The notes under the pieces: model-generated
Told to the model about the DNA's origin: nothing
What the model saw: only the letters and a program-made list of their open reading frames with translations
Database searches by the model: none
Shown here: piece by piece, positions 17,113 through 25,744 of the stretch
Layout: the number at the start of each line of letters is the position of its first letter
How positions within the stretch are numbered: position 1 is the stretch's first letter
Position numbers and translations under genes: made by a program
Source: Prevotella sp.
GTDB taxonomy: Bacteria > Bacteroidota > Bacteroidia > Bacteroidales > Bacteroidaceae
Reading direction: 5' to 3'
DNA: 64,000 nt
Assembly (NCBI GenBank): GCA_017460515.1
Contig: JAFUAY010000050.1
Location: 42,516-106,515, forward strand

Positions 17113-17216
17113 TCCGTTATTTGAAATTAATTGTTTTTGGTCGGCAAAATTACGAAAAAAAAAGAAAACAGAGAAATATTTCAGCTGTTTTCTTATGTTT
17201 CGCTGTTATCCGCGGT

Positions 17217-17918
17217 CTATCCGCGGTCTGATATTTGCTGTAGTTCCTCCAGATTAATGAACTTTATCTTTCTTCCTTCGATGGCGATGATGCCTTCTTG
17301 GGCGAACGATGAGAGTGTGCGGATGGCATTGCTCGTGGTCATGTTCGACATCTGTGCCAGGTCTTCGCGGCTGAGGTAGACGGCCAGTGTCTGTCCGTCG
17401 CCTTCTACTCCATATTTTTTATTCAGATGAATGAGTGCTTCGGCCAGTCGTCCGCGGATATGTTTCTGCGTCAGATGCACGGTTCGTTCCACCGACAGGC
17501 CTAACAAGGCTGAGAGGTCTTTGAGGAACAGCATGGCAAAATCGCTGTTCTCCCAGATGAGGTGAAACATCAGACTGACGGGAATCATGAACACCTCTGT
17601 GTTTTCGCCTGCTACTGCTGTTGTCTTGTAGTTACCCCCCTCGATGGCTGATGCATATCCGAAGAGTGCATGAGGCTCCACCATACGTATGATCTGCTGT
17701 TGTCCGGCAATGCCTTCGCGACGTATGGTCACCTTACCTTTCATTAAATAATATAGGTATGCGGGAGTATCGCCTTCGCGGAAGATTATTTCGTTGTTGG
17801 AGTATTGCTGTACGGAAATGTTCTCGACAAACAGTTCGCGCTGCTCATCGACGAGCGGATCCCATAACAGGTGAACCGACTCAGCAATCTCTTTCTTGTT
17901 GATTTCTTTTTTTACCAT
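17217..17918 (-). CDS. Crp/Fnr-family transcription regulator
   Basis: A 233-residue regulator. A cyclic-nucleotide-binding-like beta barrel covers about residues 30-145 (FREGDTPAYLYYLMKGKVTI). A dimerisation helix follows, then a C-terminal winged helix (about 165-225, YLSREDLAQMSNMTTSNAIR as the recognition region). The barrel lacks a clear cAMP-binding RxS motif and there is no FNR-type cysteine cluster, so the ligand is unknown. It is divergent from the glycogen operon, 200 nt away, and each side has a good promoter. Control of glycogen genes is plausible but inferred only from position. Confidence 0.9.
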   Translation of the reverse strand: MVKKEINKKEIAESVHLLWDPLVDEQRELFVENISVQQYSNNEIIFREGDTPAYLYYLMKGKVTIRREGIAGQQQIIRMVEPHALFGYASAIEGGNYKTTAVAGENTEVFMIPVSLMFHLIWENSDFAMLFLKDLSALLGLSVERTVHLTQKHIRGRLAEALIHLNKKYGVEGDGQTLAVYLSREDLAQMSNMTTSNAIRTLSSFAQEGIIAIEGRKIKFINLEELQQISDRG

Positions 17919-17950
17919 AAAAGAATGAATACCTTGTATTGAAGCGAGCG

Positions 17951-17981
17951 CAAAATTAGTAAAATCGCATCAAATTGCCAA
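17951..17981 (-). promoter_or_regulatory. Promoter for the Crp-type regulator
   Basis: Minus strand: TTG at 17979-17981, a 20-nt spacer, and TAATTTTG at 17951-17958. Confidence 0.72.
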
Positions 17982-18038
17982 AAAAATGTTTGAAAATATG
18001 CTTTTTTCTAGAAAAATCAAAAATAATTTGTCTTTTAT

Positions 18039-18069
18039 TTTGCCGTATTCCAAAAAATGCGTACTTTTG
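18039..18069 (+). promoter_or_regulatory. Promoter for the glycogen operon
   Basis: TTTG at 18039-18042, a 19-nt spacer, and TACTTTTG at 18062-18069. About 50 nt of leader precedes the debranching-enzyme start. Confidence 0.72.
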
Positions 18070-18118
18070 GAAAGAAATCTAAAAGCTATAAGTTAAGTAA
18101 AACCTTAAAATAGGAACT

Positions 18119-20068
18119 ATGAGTTATTTGCGATTTGAAAAAGCCGTGATGACAAACCTTGAGGAGTCACTACGCCGCGAATTACTCCGTACGAACCGTT
18201 CAGGCGCCTATAGCGCATCAACGCTTGTTGACTGCAATACGCGCAAATACCACGGTCTGTTGGTCGTACCTGTGCCTGAGATTGACGATGAGAACCATGT
18301 GCTCTTGTCGTCATTGGATTGCACGGTCGTTCAGCACGGAGCAGAATTCAACCTGGGTCTCCACAAGTATCAGGGCAACAACTACAGTCCTAAAGGACAC
18401 AAGTACATCCGTGAGTTTGATGCCAGTCTTGTTCCCACAACTATCTATAGGGTGGGTGGCGTAGTGTTGAAAAAGGAAGCAATCTTCCAGGCTTATGAGG
18501 ACAGAATCCTGATCCGCTATACGCTGGAGGAGGCACATTCGGCAACAATCCTGCGTTTCCGTCCCTTCCTGGCATTCCGTTCAGTTCGTGCCTTTACCCA
18601 TGAGAACTCTGTGGCCAGCCGCGAGTATCAGGCTGTCGACGGCGGTATCAAGACCTGCATGTATCAGGGCTATCCCGATTTGTTCATGCAGTTCTCGAAG
18701 AAGAACGAGTTCATCTTCCAGCCCGACTGGTATCGTGGCATTGAGTATCCGAAAGAGCAGGAGCGCGGTTATGCTTCCAACGAGGACCTGTATGTTCCCG
18801 GCTATTTCGAAATGCCTATCAAGAAAGGCGAGAGCATCGTCTTCTCTGCTTCCACATCGCAGATTAAGAGTTCTACGCTGAAGTCGCTGTTCCAGCAGGA
18901 GATTGATGTACGCGTGCCTCGTGATAATTTCTATCACTGTCTGGTCACGGCTGCCCATCAGTTCCATAACCGTAAGCCCAACGACGACCGCTATCTGCTG
19001 GCAGGCTATCCTTGGTTCAAGTGTCGTGCCCGCGATACGTTTATCGCACTTCCCGGCTTGACCCTTGCCATTGACGAGCAAGACTATTTTGAGTTGGTGA
19101 TGCAGACCGCTGAGCGTGGACTTCGTGAGTTCATGGAGGATAAACCGCTGAGCGTTCAGATTTATGAGATGGATCAGCCCGATGTTCCCCTGTGGGCCGT
19201 TTGGAGCATTCAGCAGTATGCCAAGTATGCTGGCCGCGACGCTGCTTTCGATAAATACGGAAAGCTGTTGCAGGACATCGTTTCGTATATCCTGGCAGAC
19301 AAGCATCCCAATATGCAGCTTGACGAAAACGGACTCCTCTATGCCAACGGTCGTGAGAAGGCCATCACGTGGATGAACTCTACGGCCAATGGTCATCCTG
19401 TTGTTCCGCGTTCAGGCTATATTGTTGAGTTCAACGCCCTGTGGTACAACACTCTGAAGTTCTGTGCATCTATGGCAGCCGAGAAGGGTGATGCCAAGGG
19501 TGCTGAGAAGTTGGAGGCTATCGCAGCGAAGACCAAAGCATCGTTTGTTGATACCTTCGTCAACGAATACGGTTATCTGCTCGACTATGTTGACGGAAAT
19601 ATGATGGATTGGAGTGTTCGTCCGAATATGATTTTCGCCGTAGCACTCGACTACTCACCCCTCACTCAGCAGCAGATGAAGAGCGTAGTAGATATATGTA
19701 CGCGCGAGTTGCTTACACCGAAGGGTCTGCGCTCGTTGTCGCCGAAGAGCGGTGGCTATAATCCTATGTATGTAGGTCCGCAGACACAGCGCGACTATGC
19801 CTACCATCAGGGAACGGCTTGGCCTTGGCTGGGCGGTTTCTATATGGAAGCTTGTCTGAAACTCTACAAGCGCACCCGTCTCTCGTTCGTCGAGCGTCAG
19901 ATGGTGGGCTATGAAGATGAGATTGACTATCATGCCATCGGCACTATTTCAGAGTTGTTCGACGGTAACCCGCCCTTCCACGGACGTGGTGCTATGTCGT
20001 TCGCAATGAATGTGGCTGAGATTCTGCGTACGATGAAACTATTGGAGAAATATTCTTATCAGAAATAA
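18119..20068 (+). CDS. Glycogen debranching enzyme (amylo-alpha-1,6-glucosidase, GH133)
   Basis: A 649-residue enzyme. The N-terminal GDE domain (about 1-230, NRSGAYSASTLVDCNTRKYH) is followed by a C-terminal (alpha/alpha)6 barrel (about 270-645). The barrel carries PWFKCRARDTFIALPGLT, a candidate catalytic acid in this block, and YHQGTAWPWLGGFY. It removes alpha-1,6 branch stubs during glycogen mobilisation in the cytosol. The downstream glycosyltransferase starts 12 nt later and a GH57 amylase follows, forming a conserved glycogen cluster. A usable ribosome-binding AGGAAC precedes the ATG. Confidence 0.93.
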   Translation: MSYLRFEKAVMTNLEESLRRELLRTNRSGAYSASTLVDCNTRKYHGLLVVPVPEIDDENHVLLSSLDCTVVQHGAEFNLGLHKYQGNNYSPKGHKYIREFDASLVPTTIYRVGGVVLKKEAIFQAYEDRILIRYTLEEAHSATILRFRPFLAFRSVRAFTHENSVASREYQAVDGGIKTCMYQGYPDLFMQFSKKNEFIFQPDWYRGIEYPKEQERGYASNEDLYVPGYFEMPIKKGESIVFSASTSQIKSSTLKSLFQQEIDVRVPRDNFYHCLVTAAHQFHNRKPNDDRYLLAGYPWFKCRARDTFIALPGLTLAIDEQDYFELVMQTAERGLREFMEDKPLSVQIYEMDQPDVPLWAVWSIQQYAKYAGRDAAFDKYGKLLQDIVSYILADKHPNMQLDENGLLYANGREKAITWMNSTANGHPVVPRSGYIVEFNALWYNTLKFCASMAAEKGDAKGAEKLEAIAAKTKASFVDTFVNEYGYLLDYVDGNMMDWSVRPNMIFAVALDYSPLTQQQMKSVVDICTRELLTPKGLRSLSPKSGGYNPMYVGPQTQRDYAYHQGTAWPWLGGFYMEACLKLYKRTRLSFVERQMVGYEDEIDYHAIGTISELFDGNPPFHGRGAMSFAMNVAEILRTMKLLEKYSYQK

Positions 20069-20080
20069 GGAGGTACGACT

Positions 20081-21352
20081 ATGAAAGTATTAATGTTTGG
20101 ATGGGAGTATCCTCCTCACGTATTTGGTGGACTCGCTACTGCAAATTATGGTATCTCTGAGGGATTGAAAGCCCAGGGAGATATGGAGATAGCACTTTGC
20201 CTGCCTCATCCCTTTGGCGATGAGAGTCAGCATGCTGCTCGTATCATTGCTATGAATGCTGTTCCCATTGCTTGGCGCGACGTAGATTATGACTATGTTA
20301 AGAAACGCGTGGGTAACATCATGGATCCCGACTATTATTTTAAGTTGCGTGAACATATCTATGCCGACTTCAACTACATGAATGTCAACGATCTTGGCTG
20401 TATGGAGTTTGCTGGCGGTTATCCAGGAAACCTGCATGAGGAAATCAATAACTACTCTATCATTGCCGGACAGGTGGCTCGCACTGAGGAGTTTGATATC
20501 ATTCATGCTCACGACTGGCTCACCTTCCCTGCAGGTATTCATGCTAAGCAGGTATCAGGAAAGCCATTGTGCATACATGTTCATGCCACAGATTTTGACC
20601 GCAGTCGTGGTAAGGTGAATCCTACTGTCTATTCTATCGAGAAGAACGGTATGGACAATGCCGACTGCATCATGTGTGTATCTGAGTTGACTCGTCAGAC
20701 GGTTATCAACCAGTATCATCAGGATCCTCGTAAGTGCTTCACCGTTCATAACGCCGTATATCCTTTGCCACAAGAGTATCAGGACATTCCTCGTCCAGAT
20801 CATACAGGTAAGGAAAAGGTGGTTACGTTCCTTGGACGTATCACAATGCAGAAAGGTCCTGAATACTTCGTTGAGGCTGCCAACATGGTGCTGCATCGCA
20901 CCCGCAATGTTCGTTTCTGTATGGCTGGCTCAGGTGATATGATGGATGCTATGATCTATCTGGCTGCCGAGCGAGGCATCGCCGATCGCTTCCACTTCCC
21001 GGGCTTCATGCGCGGCAAGCAGGTTTACGAGTGCTTGAAGGCTTCTGATGTTTATGTGATGCCTTCGGTATCCGAACCGTTTGGTATCTCTCCGTTGGAG
21101 GCTATGCAGTGCGGAACACCTTCTATCATCTCGAAGCAGTCGGGCTGTGCTGAGATTCTGACCAACTGTATCAAGGTTGACTATTGGGACATCCATGCAC
21201 TGGCTGATGCTATCTACTCTATCTGTGCCAACGATTCGCTCTTCCATTATCTGAAGGATGAGGGTAAGAATGAGGTTGACCAGATTACATGGGAGAAAGT
21301 TGGTCGCTGGATTCGTACTCTCTATCGCAGAACGCTGGGATGGGAAGAATAG
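20081..21352 (+). CDS. GT4-family glycosyltransferase, glycogen synthase-like
   Basis: A 423-residue GT-B enzyme. The N-terminus MKVLMFGWEYPPHVFGGLAT carries the glycine-rich acceptor loop. DIIHAHDWLTF (about 148-158) and the C-terminal nucleotide-sugar site VSEPFGISPLEAMQCGTPSI (about 329-348, with the E-x7-E motif) are clear. Enzymes of this type in glycogen clusters extend alpha-1,4-glucan or make maltosyl precursors from a nucleotide sugar. A second, unrelated GT3-type synthase lies at 56.6 kb. The gene sits between the debranching enzyme and the GH57 amylase. The exact donor and acceptor are not certain. Confidence 0.88.
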   Translation: MKVLMFGWEYPPHVFGGLATANYGISEGLKAQGDMEIALCLPHPFGDESQHAARIIAMNAVPIAWRDVDYDYVKKRVGNIMDPDYYFKLREHIYADFNYMNVNDLGCMEFAGGYPGNLHEEINNYSIIAGQVARTEEFDIIHAHDWLTFPAGIHAKQVSGKPLCIHVHATDFDRSRGKVNPTVYSIEKNGMDNADCIMCVSELTRQTVINQYHQDPRKCFTVHNAVYPLPQEYQDIPRPDHTGKEKVVTFLGRITMQKGPEYFVEAANMVLHRTRNVRFCMAGSGDMMDAMIYLAAERGIADRFHFPGFMRGKQVYECLKASDVYVMPSVSEPFGISPLEAMQCGTPSIISKQSGCAEILTNCIKVDYWDIHALADAIYSICANDSLFHYLKDEGKNEVDQITWEKVGRWIRTLYRRTLGWEE

Positions 21353-21465
21353 TCCCCTAAGTAAGGGGATGGGGGGGCTGAACAAGTGTCAGACTCTCCA
21401 ATAGTAATTAGAATTATTAACAACAAGCGGTCGTTCAGACCCCCAACCCCTTAACTTAGGGGGCT
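21351..21465. repeat. MITE-like inverted repeat between glycogen genes
   Basis: Imperfect 33-bp inverted arms at 21351-21383 and 21433-21465 share CCCCTAAGT and GGGG blocks and end in CTGAAC. They enclose 49 nt. The left arm begins at the stop codon of the glycosyltransferase. A short A run follows the right arm. The whole could fold as one large hairpin and act as a partial terminator inside the operon. Confidence 0.7.
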
Positions 21466-21485
21466 GGAAAAAAGACAAAAGAAAT

Positions 21486-22889
21486 ATGAAAACTATCTGT
21501 CTTTATTTTGAGATACATCAGATCATTCATCTGAAGAGATACCGTTTCTTTGATATCGGTACCGATCATTATTATTATGATGACTATGAGAATGAGCGTA
21601 GCATCAACGATATTGCCGAGCGCAGCTATATGCCGGCACTGAACACGCTGCTCCAGATGATCAAGGAGAATGGCGACTTCTTCAAGGTGGCCTTCTCGCT
21701 GTCAGGAACAGGTATCGAACAGTTGGAGATGCATGCTCCACAGGTGCTGGAGAAGTTGCAGGAGTTGAACGAGACCGGTTGCGTTGAGTTCCTTGCCGAG
21801 CCTTACAGTCATGGACTCTCTTCACTGGCCAACGAGCAGAGCTTTGCCCGCGATATGAAGAAGCAGGTGGAGAAGATTAAGGAGTACTTCGGACAGGAAC
21901 CGAAGGTGGCTCGCAACTCTTCACTCATCTACAGCGATGATATCGGTGCTCAGATCGCAGCTCTTGGCTTCAAGGGTATGCTGACCGAGGGTGCCAAGCA
22001 CGTGCTGGGCTGGAAGTCGCCCCACTATGTCTATAACTGCAATATTGCTCCGAACCTGAAGCTGTTGCTCCGCGATGTTGAGCTGTCTGACGATATCTCA
22101 TTGCGCTTCAACAATTCGGAGTGGGACGGTTATCCTCTCTTTGCCGATGCTTACATTGACCGCATCGCCCGTTTACCAGAGGAAGAGCAGATTATCAATA
22201 TCTTCATGGAACTTTCGGCTCTGGGTATCGCCCAGCCGCTCAGCTCTAACATCCTCGACTTCCTGCATGCACTTCCCGCTTGCGCTAAGCAGAAAGGCAT
22301 CACCTTCTCTACACCTACTGAGATTTGCATGAAGGTGAAGAGCGTGGGTTCTATCGATGTGCCTGATACCCTTTCTTGGGTCGACGAGGAGCGCGACTGC
22401 TCTTGCTGGCTGGGTAATGCTATGCAGCGCGAGGCCTTCAACAAGCTCTACAGCGTGGCCGATCGCCTGTTGATTGCCAACGATCCCCGTATCAATCAGG
22501 ACTGGGATTACCTGCAGGCATCCAATAACTTCCGCTTCATGACCACCAAGCCCTCTAACGTAGGTCTTGATCGTGGTATCTACAGCGGTCCGTTCGATGC
22601 ATTCACGAACTATATGAACATCCTGGGCGACTTCATCAACAGAGTGAATGCCCTCTATCCGTTGGAGATTGACAATGAGGAACTGAACTCGCTGCTCACC
22701 ACCATCCGTAACCAGGGTGATGAGATTGAGATGAAGGATAAGGAGATTACCCGTCTGAAGGCAAAGCTTGAGAAGCTGGAGCCCGCTGAGAAGGCTGCAA
22801 AGAAGGCTGCTCCTAAGAAGGCAGCTGCCAAGAAGGCTGCCAAGAAAGCACCAGCTAAGGAAGAGCCAGTTGCTGAAAAGGCCGAGTAA
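21486..22889 (+). CDS. GH57 alpha-amylase-like enzyme with histone-H1-like tail
   Basis: A 467-residue protein. Residues 1-400 form a GH57 (beta/alpha)7-barrel enzyme: MKTICLYFEIHQIIHLKRYR, FSLSGTGIEQL, CVEFLAEPYSHGLSSL with a likely catalytic Glu, and FKGMLTEGAKHVLGW. A coiled coil follows (about 393-430, EIEMKDKEITRLKAKLEKLE). The last 38 residues are a lysine/alanine-rich tail with repeated AAKKA and PKKAA blocks, like histone H1 or Hc1. GH57 enzymes cut or transfer alpha-glucans. The tail is not needed for catalysis and may bind nucleic acid or the anionic cell interior. It is the last gene of the glycogen cluster. Confidence 0.88.
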   Translation: MKTICLYFEIHQIIHLKRYRFFDIGTDHYYYDDYENERSINDIAERSYMPALNTLLQMIKENGDFFKVAFSLSGTGIEQLEMHAPQVLEKLQELNETGCVEFLAEPYSHGLSSLANEQSFARDMKKQVEKIKEYFGQEPKVARNSSLIYSDDIGAQIAALGFKGMLTEGAKHVLGWKSPHYVYNCNIAPNLKLLLRDVELSDDISLRFNNSEWDGYPLFADAYIDRIARLPEEEQIINIFMELSALGIAQPLSSNILDFLHALPACAKQKGITFSTPTEICMKVKSVGSIDVPDTLSWVDEERDCSCWLGNAMQREAFNKLYSVADRLLIANDPRINQDWDYLQASNNFRFMTTKPSNVGLDRGIYSGPFDAFTNYMNILGDFINRVNALYPLEIDNEELNSLLTTIRNQGDEIEMKDKEITRLKAKLEKLEPAEKAAKKAAPKKAAAKKAAKKAPAKEEPVAEKAE

Positions 22890-22916
22890 CTTTTTCTAAC
22901 GCGAAGAAACGAAGGC

Positions 22917-22948
22917 TCCCGATAGCACCCGCCGTCGGGAGTCTTTAG
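22917..22948 (+). terminator. Hairpin after the GH57 gene
   Basis: CTCCCGA (22917-22923) pairs with TCGGGAG (22936-22942), followed by a weak T run. Confidence 0.5.
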
Positions 22949-22950
22949 TA

Positions 22951-23029
22951 TCTCTCATTTTTCATTTATCATTTATCATCTCTCATTTTTCATCTTTCAT
23001 CTTTCATCTTTCATCTTTCATCTTCCACA
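22951..23029. repeat. Heptamer tract (TTTCATC type) before the phosphatase start
   Basis: About ten contiguous 7-bp units (TTTCATT, TATCATT, TTTCATC and similar) run directly up to the ATG of the histidine-phosphatase gene. The last five are identical TTTCATC. They occupy the whole ribosome-binding region. Confidence 0.85.
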
Positions 23030-23536
23030 ATGACCACATTATTATTAGTTCGTCACGGAGAGACCGTCGATAATGCCCGTAGCATCATGCAAGGACAGAC
23101 GCAGGGTGCCCTCAATGAAGAGGGGATCCGTCAGGCGCATGACTTAGCTCAGCAGTTGAAGGATGAACCGATTGATGCTTTTGTGGCCAGCGACCTGAAG
23201 CGTTCTGTTGATACCTGTCAGATTCTGGCGGCTCTTCATAGCAAGTCGGTTGCAACGACTCCTTTGTTGCGTGAACGTGATTGGGGCAGTTTCACGGGCC
23301 GATATATTCCCGACCTGAAGGGCGAGGTGTGGCCCGATGAGATCGAGTCACTTGATGCACTCCTCGCACGTGCGCGCACGTTCCTTTATTATATTAAAGA
23401 AACGTACCCCAATCAGCTGGTTGTAGCTGTGGGGCACGGAATCATTAATAAGGCTATTCAGGCTGTCCATTTCAGAAAGACGATGCCTGAGGTTGCCCGT
23501 ATGACGAATTGCGAAGTCAGGAGGCTACAGTTGTAG
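23030..23536 (+). CDS. Histidine phosphatase family protein
   Basis: A 168-residue phosphoglycerate-mutase-type phosphatase. The catalytic RHG motif is in LLLVRHGETVDNARSIMQGQ (His9). Other family residues are SDLKRSVDTCQIL, the acid Glu in LRERDWGSFTG, and VVAVGHGIINKAI. It is shorter than metabolic phosphoglycerate mutases, consistent with a broad phosphatase such as CobC or a sugar-phosphate phosphatase. Its upstream region is filled by a heptamer repeat with no visible Shine-Dalgarno. It is convergent with the peroxidase gene. The substrate is unknown. Confidence 0.88.
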   Translation: MTTLLLVRHGETVDNARSIMQGQTQGALNEEGIRQAHDLAQQLKDEPIDAFVASDLKRSVDTCQILAALHSKSVATTPLLRERDWGSFTGRYIPDLKGEVWPDEIESLDALLARARTFLYYIKETYPNQLVVAVGHGIINKAIQAVHFRKTMPEVARMTNCEVRRLQL

Positions 23537-23551
23537 CCATTGTCTCGAAGC

Positions 23552-23580
23552 AACGAATGCAGTTTCGCATTCGTTCGTTT
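23552..23580. terminator. Bidirectional hairpin between phosphatase and peroxidase
   Basis: AACGAATGC (23552-23560) pairs with GCATTCGTT (23567-23575) around a 6-nt loop, between two convergent stop codons. Confidence 0.65.
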
Positions 23581-23582
23581 CG

Positions 23583-24131
23583 TTACAGGAGCTCCTCAAT
23601 CTTCGCAGCGATATTCTCAATCTTTTCTGTCGGTTCGAAGCGGGCCACTACCATTCCTTTCTTGTCAATGAGGAACTTGGTGAAATTCCATTTGATGCTG
23701 TTGCTCTCCTTGTAGTTGGGATCTTCCTTTGAAAGCATATCGTCCAGGATGTGGGCGATGGGATGATCCATATCCCAACCGGCAAAGCCTTTCTGCTCCT
23801 GCAGGAACTTGAACAGAGGCTCGGCATCATCACCGTTCACCTTTACCTTCTTGAAACGTGGGAATTCGGTGCCGAAGTTCAGTTTGCAGAACTCATGGAT
23901 GCTCTCGTCGGTTCCGGGAGCCTGCTGTCCGAACTGGTTGCAGGGGAAGTCGAGAATGACGAAGTGTTGTGAGCGAAACTTCTCGTAGAGCTTCTCCATC
24001 TCGTCGTATTGTGGGGTGAAGCCACACTTTGTAGCTGTGTTGACAATCAGCACAACCTCGTTGGCATACTCACGTAGTGAAACGTCCTTACCTTTTCTGT
24101 CTTTGACAGTGAAGTCATAAATGGTTTTCAT
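23583..24131 (-). CDS. Glutathione peroxidase family thiol peroxidase
   Basis: A 182-residue protein of the GPx fold. The peroxidatic Cys36 lies in NTATKCGFTPQYDEM, where animal enzymes have selenocysteine. The second signature LDFPCNQFGQQAPG has Cys64 and Gln66, and WNFTKFLIDKKG supplies the conserved Trp and Asn. The cysteine forms usually take electrons from thioredoxin rather than glutathione, which Bacteroidota generally lack. It is cytosolic, with no signal peptide. It protects against peroxides in an anaerobe. Confidence 0.92.
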   Translation of the reverse strand: MKTIYDFTVKDRKGKDVSLREYANEVVLIVNTATKCGFTPQYDEMEKLYEKFRSQHFVILDFPCNQFGQQAPGTDESIHEFCKLNFGTEFPRFKKVKVNGDDAEPLFKFLQEQKGFAGWDMDHPIAHILDDMLSKEDPNYKESNSIKWNFTKFLIDKKGMVVARFEPTEKIENIAAKIEELL

Positions 24132-24207
24132 TGTTCTTGTTGTTTTTTTTGTTATGGTTTAAAGTGTTTGATATTTCATTTTTTGTTTTAAACACCAGCG
24201 TGAAGCA

Positions 24208-25161
24208 TCAGTTCCACGTTGATTTGATAATATCGATAGAAAGCGTCTCCACCCAGTCTTCAATATCATCGGGCAGGTTGTGGAAGAAATTGATGCCCGT
24301 ATAGCCTTCCAGTGTCCTGATGTTATACATGTATTTCTTCAGATCGTCGTTGGCTGAGATGCTTGTCTTGTGCTCAATCCAGAAGGCGCATGCCGTATAG
24401 CCCTGTGAGTTCTTACCCAGCAAAGCCATAAAGAAATACTTGGGCACGGGAATCTTGTTGACTCCACTTCCCAGGTACTTGATGATATGTTCTTCTTTGT
24501 CGATGGTGCCACCTTTGCAGACGTAGAGCGTGTCGTAGGTAAGAGCCCAGTTTCTCACTTTTGCCTCCATCTTTGCCCAGATGCCGGCATTGAACTTATT
24601 GGCCTGCGGCATCATGTTGGTGAGGAAGAACGTCTGGTAGTTGGCTTCGTCAGAGCCTAAACGGTCTGCTGAGGCGATAATGTGCCCGTGGTCGTAGCCT
24701 GAGTTCCAGAATGGGTCAGTTGTGAACCTGTATTGTGATGGACAGTCAGGATCGTTGGGATACTGATTGGTATCTGATGTGTATCGGGTGGCGTATTCTC
24801 CATTAGTGCCTTGCATCACACCGTTGACCATCTTTCCGTACATCTTGTAGCAGCACCAGCGCTGTGCGTGGATGACGGGATCCCACTCTACACGATAGTT
24901 GACGCCCCGTTCGCCCGTCTTTTTGTTGAGCAGTGCGTTATGGGTGATGACAAAACTTTCATTCTTGCTGCTCTGCTGTGGTACCTCGATGTCGGGGATG
25001 TTGACAACAACTGGGGGCTGTGGGGTTACTTTCTCCTCTTTTCCCGTTCCCAGATTATAGTCGTTCTCATCATCGCCGCAACTGGTCAGTGTCATTGTTC
25101 CCAGCGTGATGGCAACTGTAAACAATGTCAGGAGCGACTGTCTGTATGGCATTTTTGTCAT
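24208..25161 (-). CDS. DNA/RNA non-specific endonuclease lipoprotein
   Basis: A 317-residue protein. It has a lipoprotein signal (hydrophobic 9-27, lipobox LTSC with Cys28). A proline-rich linker follows, then a beta-beta-alpha metal nuclease domain with the catalytic block YDHGHIIASADR (His158 and His160 region) and the Mg-binding Asn in FFLTNMMPQANKFN. It is predicted to sit on the cell envelope and degrade extracellular DNA or RNA, perhaps for nutrient gain or to destroy incoming DNA. The start could instead be the second Met, three codons on. It is followed by the divergently placed peroxidase group. Confidence 0.9.
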   Translation of the reverse strand: MTKMPYRQSLLTLFTVAITLGTMTLTSCGDDENDYNLGTGKEEKVTPQPPVVVNIPDIEVPQQSSKNESFVITHNALLNKKTGERGVNYRVEWDPVIHAQRWCCYKMYGKMVNGVMQGTNGEYATRYTSDTNQYPNDPDCPSQYRFTTDPFWNSGYDHGHIIASADRLGSDEANYQTFFLTNMMPQANKFNAGIWAKMEAKVRNWALTYDTLYVCKGGTIDKEEHIIKYLGSGVNKIPVPKYFFMALLGKNSQGYTACAFWIEHKTSISANDDLKKYMYNIRTLEGYTGINFFHNLPDDIEDWVETLSIDIIKSTWN

Positions 25162-25253
25162 GATAAGGTTATTTTAGTCGAAAAAGGTGCGGTCAAGGCA
25201 TATGCAACTACCCTGAACGCACCTTTGTACTATCAATTCTGAAATAAGAGCTA

Positions 25254-25508
25254 TTATTTCTTCGAAGCCTTACCGTAGCGGCTCATGAACTTATCAACAC
25301 GACCAGCGGTGTCGACAAGCTTGCTCTTTCCAGTGTAGAAGGGGTGAGAGCTGCTTGAAATTTCTACTTTTACCACGGGGTAAGTTTCGCCTTCGAACTC
25401 CACAGTATCATTAGTCTTTGCAGTGGATCTCGTAAGGAACATATCGCCGTTGGACATGTCCTTAAACACGACGGGGCGATAGTTTTCGGGATGAATACCT
25501 TGTTTCAT
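25254..25508 (-). CDS. rpmE2: 50S ribosomal protein L31, type B
   Basis: An 84-residue L31 of the zinc-independent (cysteine-free) type, opening [20 protein letters not shown] and containing [20 protein letters not shown] near residue 52. It is a large-subunit protein at the central protuberance. It has its own promoter at 25549-25579. Type B replaces the zinc-binding form under zinc limitation in many bacteria; whether a zinc form exists elsewhere in this genome cannot be seen. Confidence 0.96.
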   Translation of the reverse strand: MKQGIHPENYRPVVFKDMSNGDMFLTRSTAKTNDTVEFEGETYPVVKVEISSSSHPFYTGKSKLVDTAGRVDKFMSRYGKASKK

Positions 25509-25548
25509 TTTGTTTCTAAATATTAATGTATAAAATTATTTCGAGGTG

Positions 25549-25579
25549 CAAAGGTACAAACTTTTTTCTGATTACACAA
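25549..25579 (-). promoter_or_regulatory. Promoter for rpmE2
   Basis: Minus strand: TTG at 25577-25579, a 20-nt spacer, and TACCTTTG at 25549-25556. Confidence 0.75.
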
Positions 25580-25626
25580 ATATTTCGAGGTAAATTATCT
25601 TTTTTCTTTACTTTTTTGATTGTATA

Positions 25627-25659
25627 TTGTACGCGCAATCATATTTTTTATTATCTTTG
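25627..25659 (+). promoter_or_regulatory. Promoter for the CotH giant gene
   Basis: TTG at 25627-25629, a 22-nt spacer, and TATCTTTG at 25652-25659, about 85 nt before the ATG. Confidence 0.65.
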
Positions 25660-25744
25660 CACGCGAATAACTGGCTTGACTCTCTCGTTTGGTGAGTAGG
25701 GTAGGTTTAAAACTAGAATTACTAACTTACAAATTTTGATAGCG

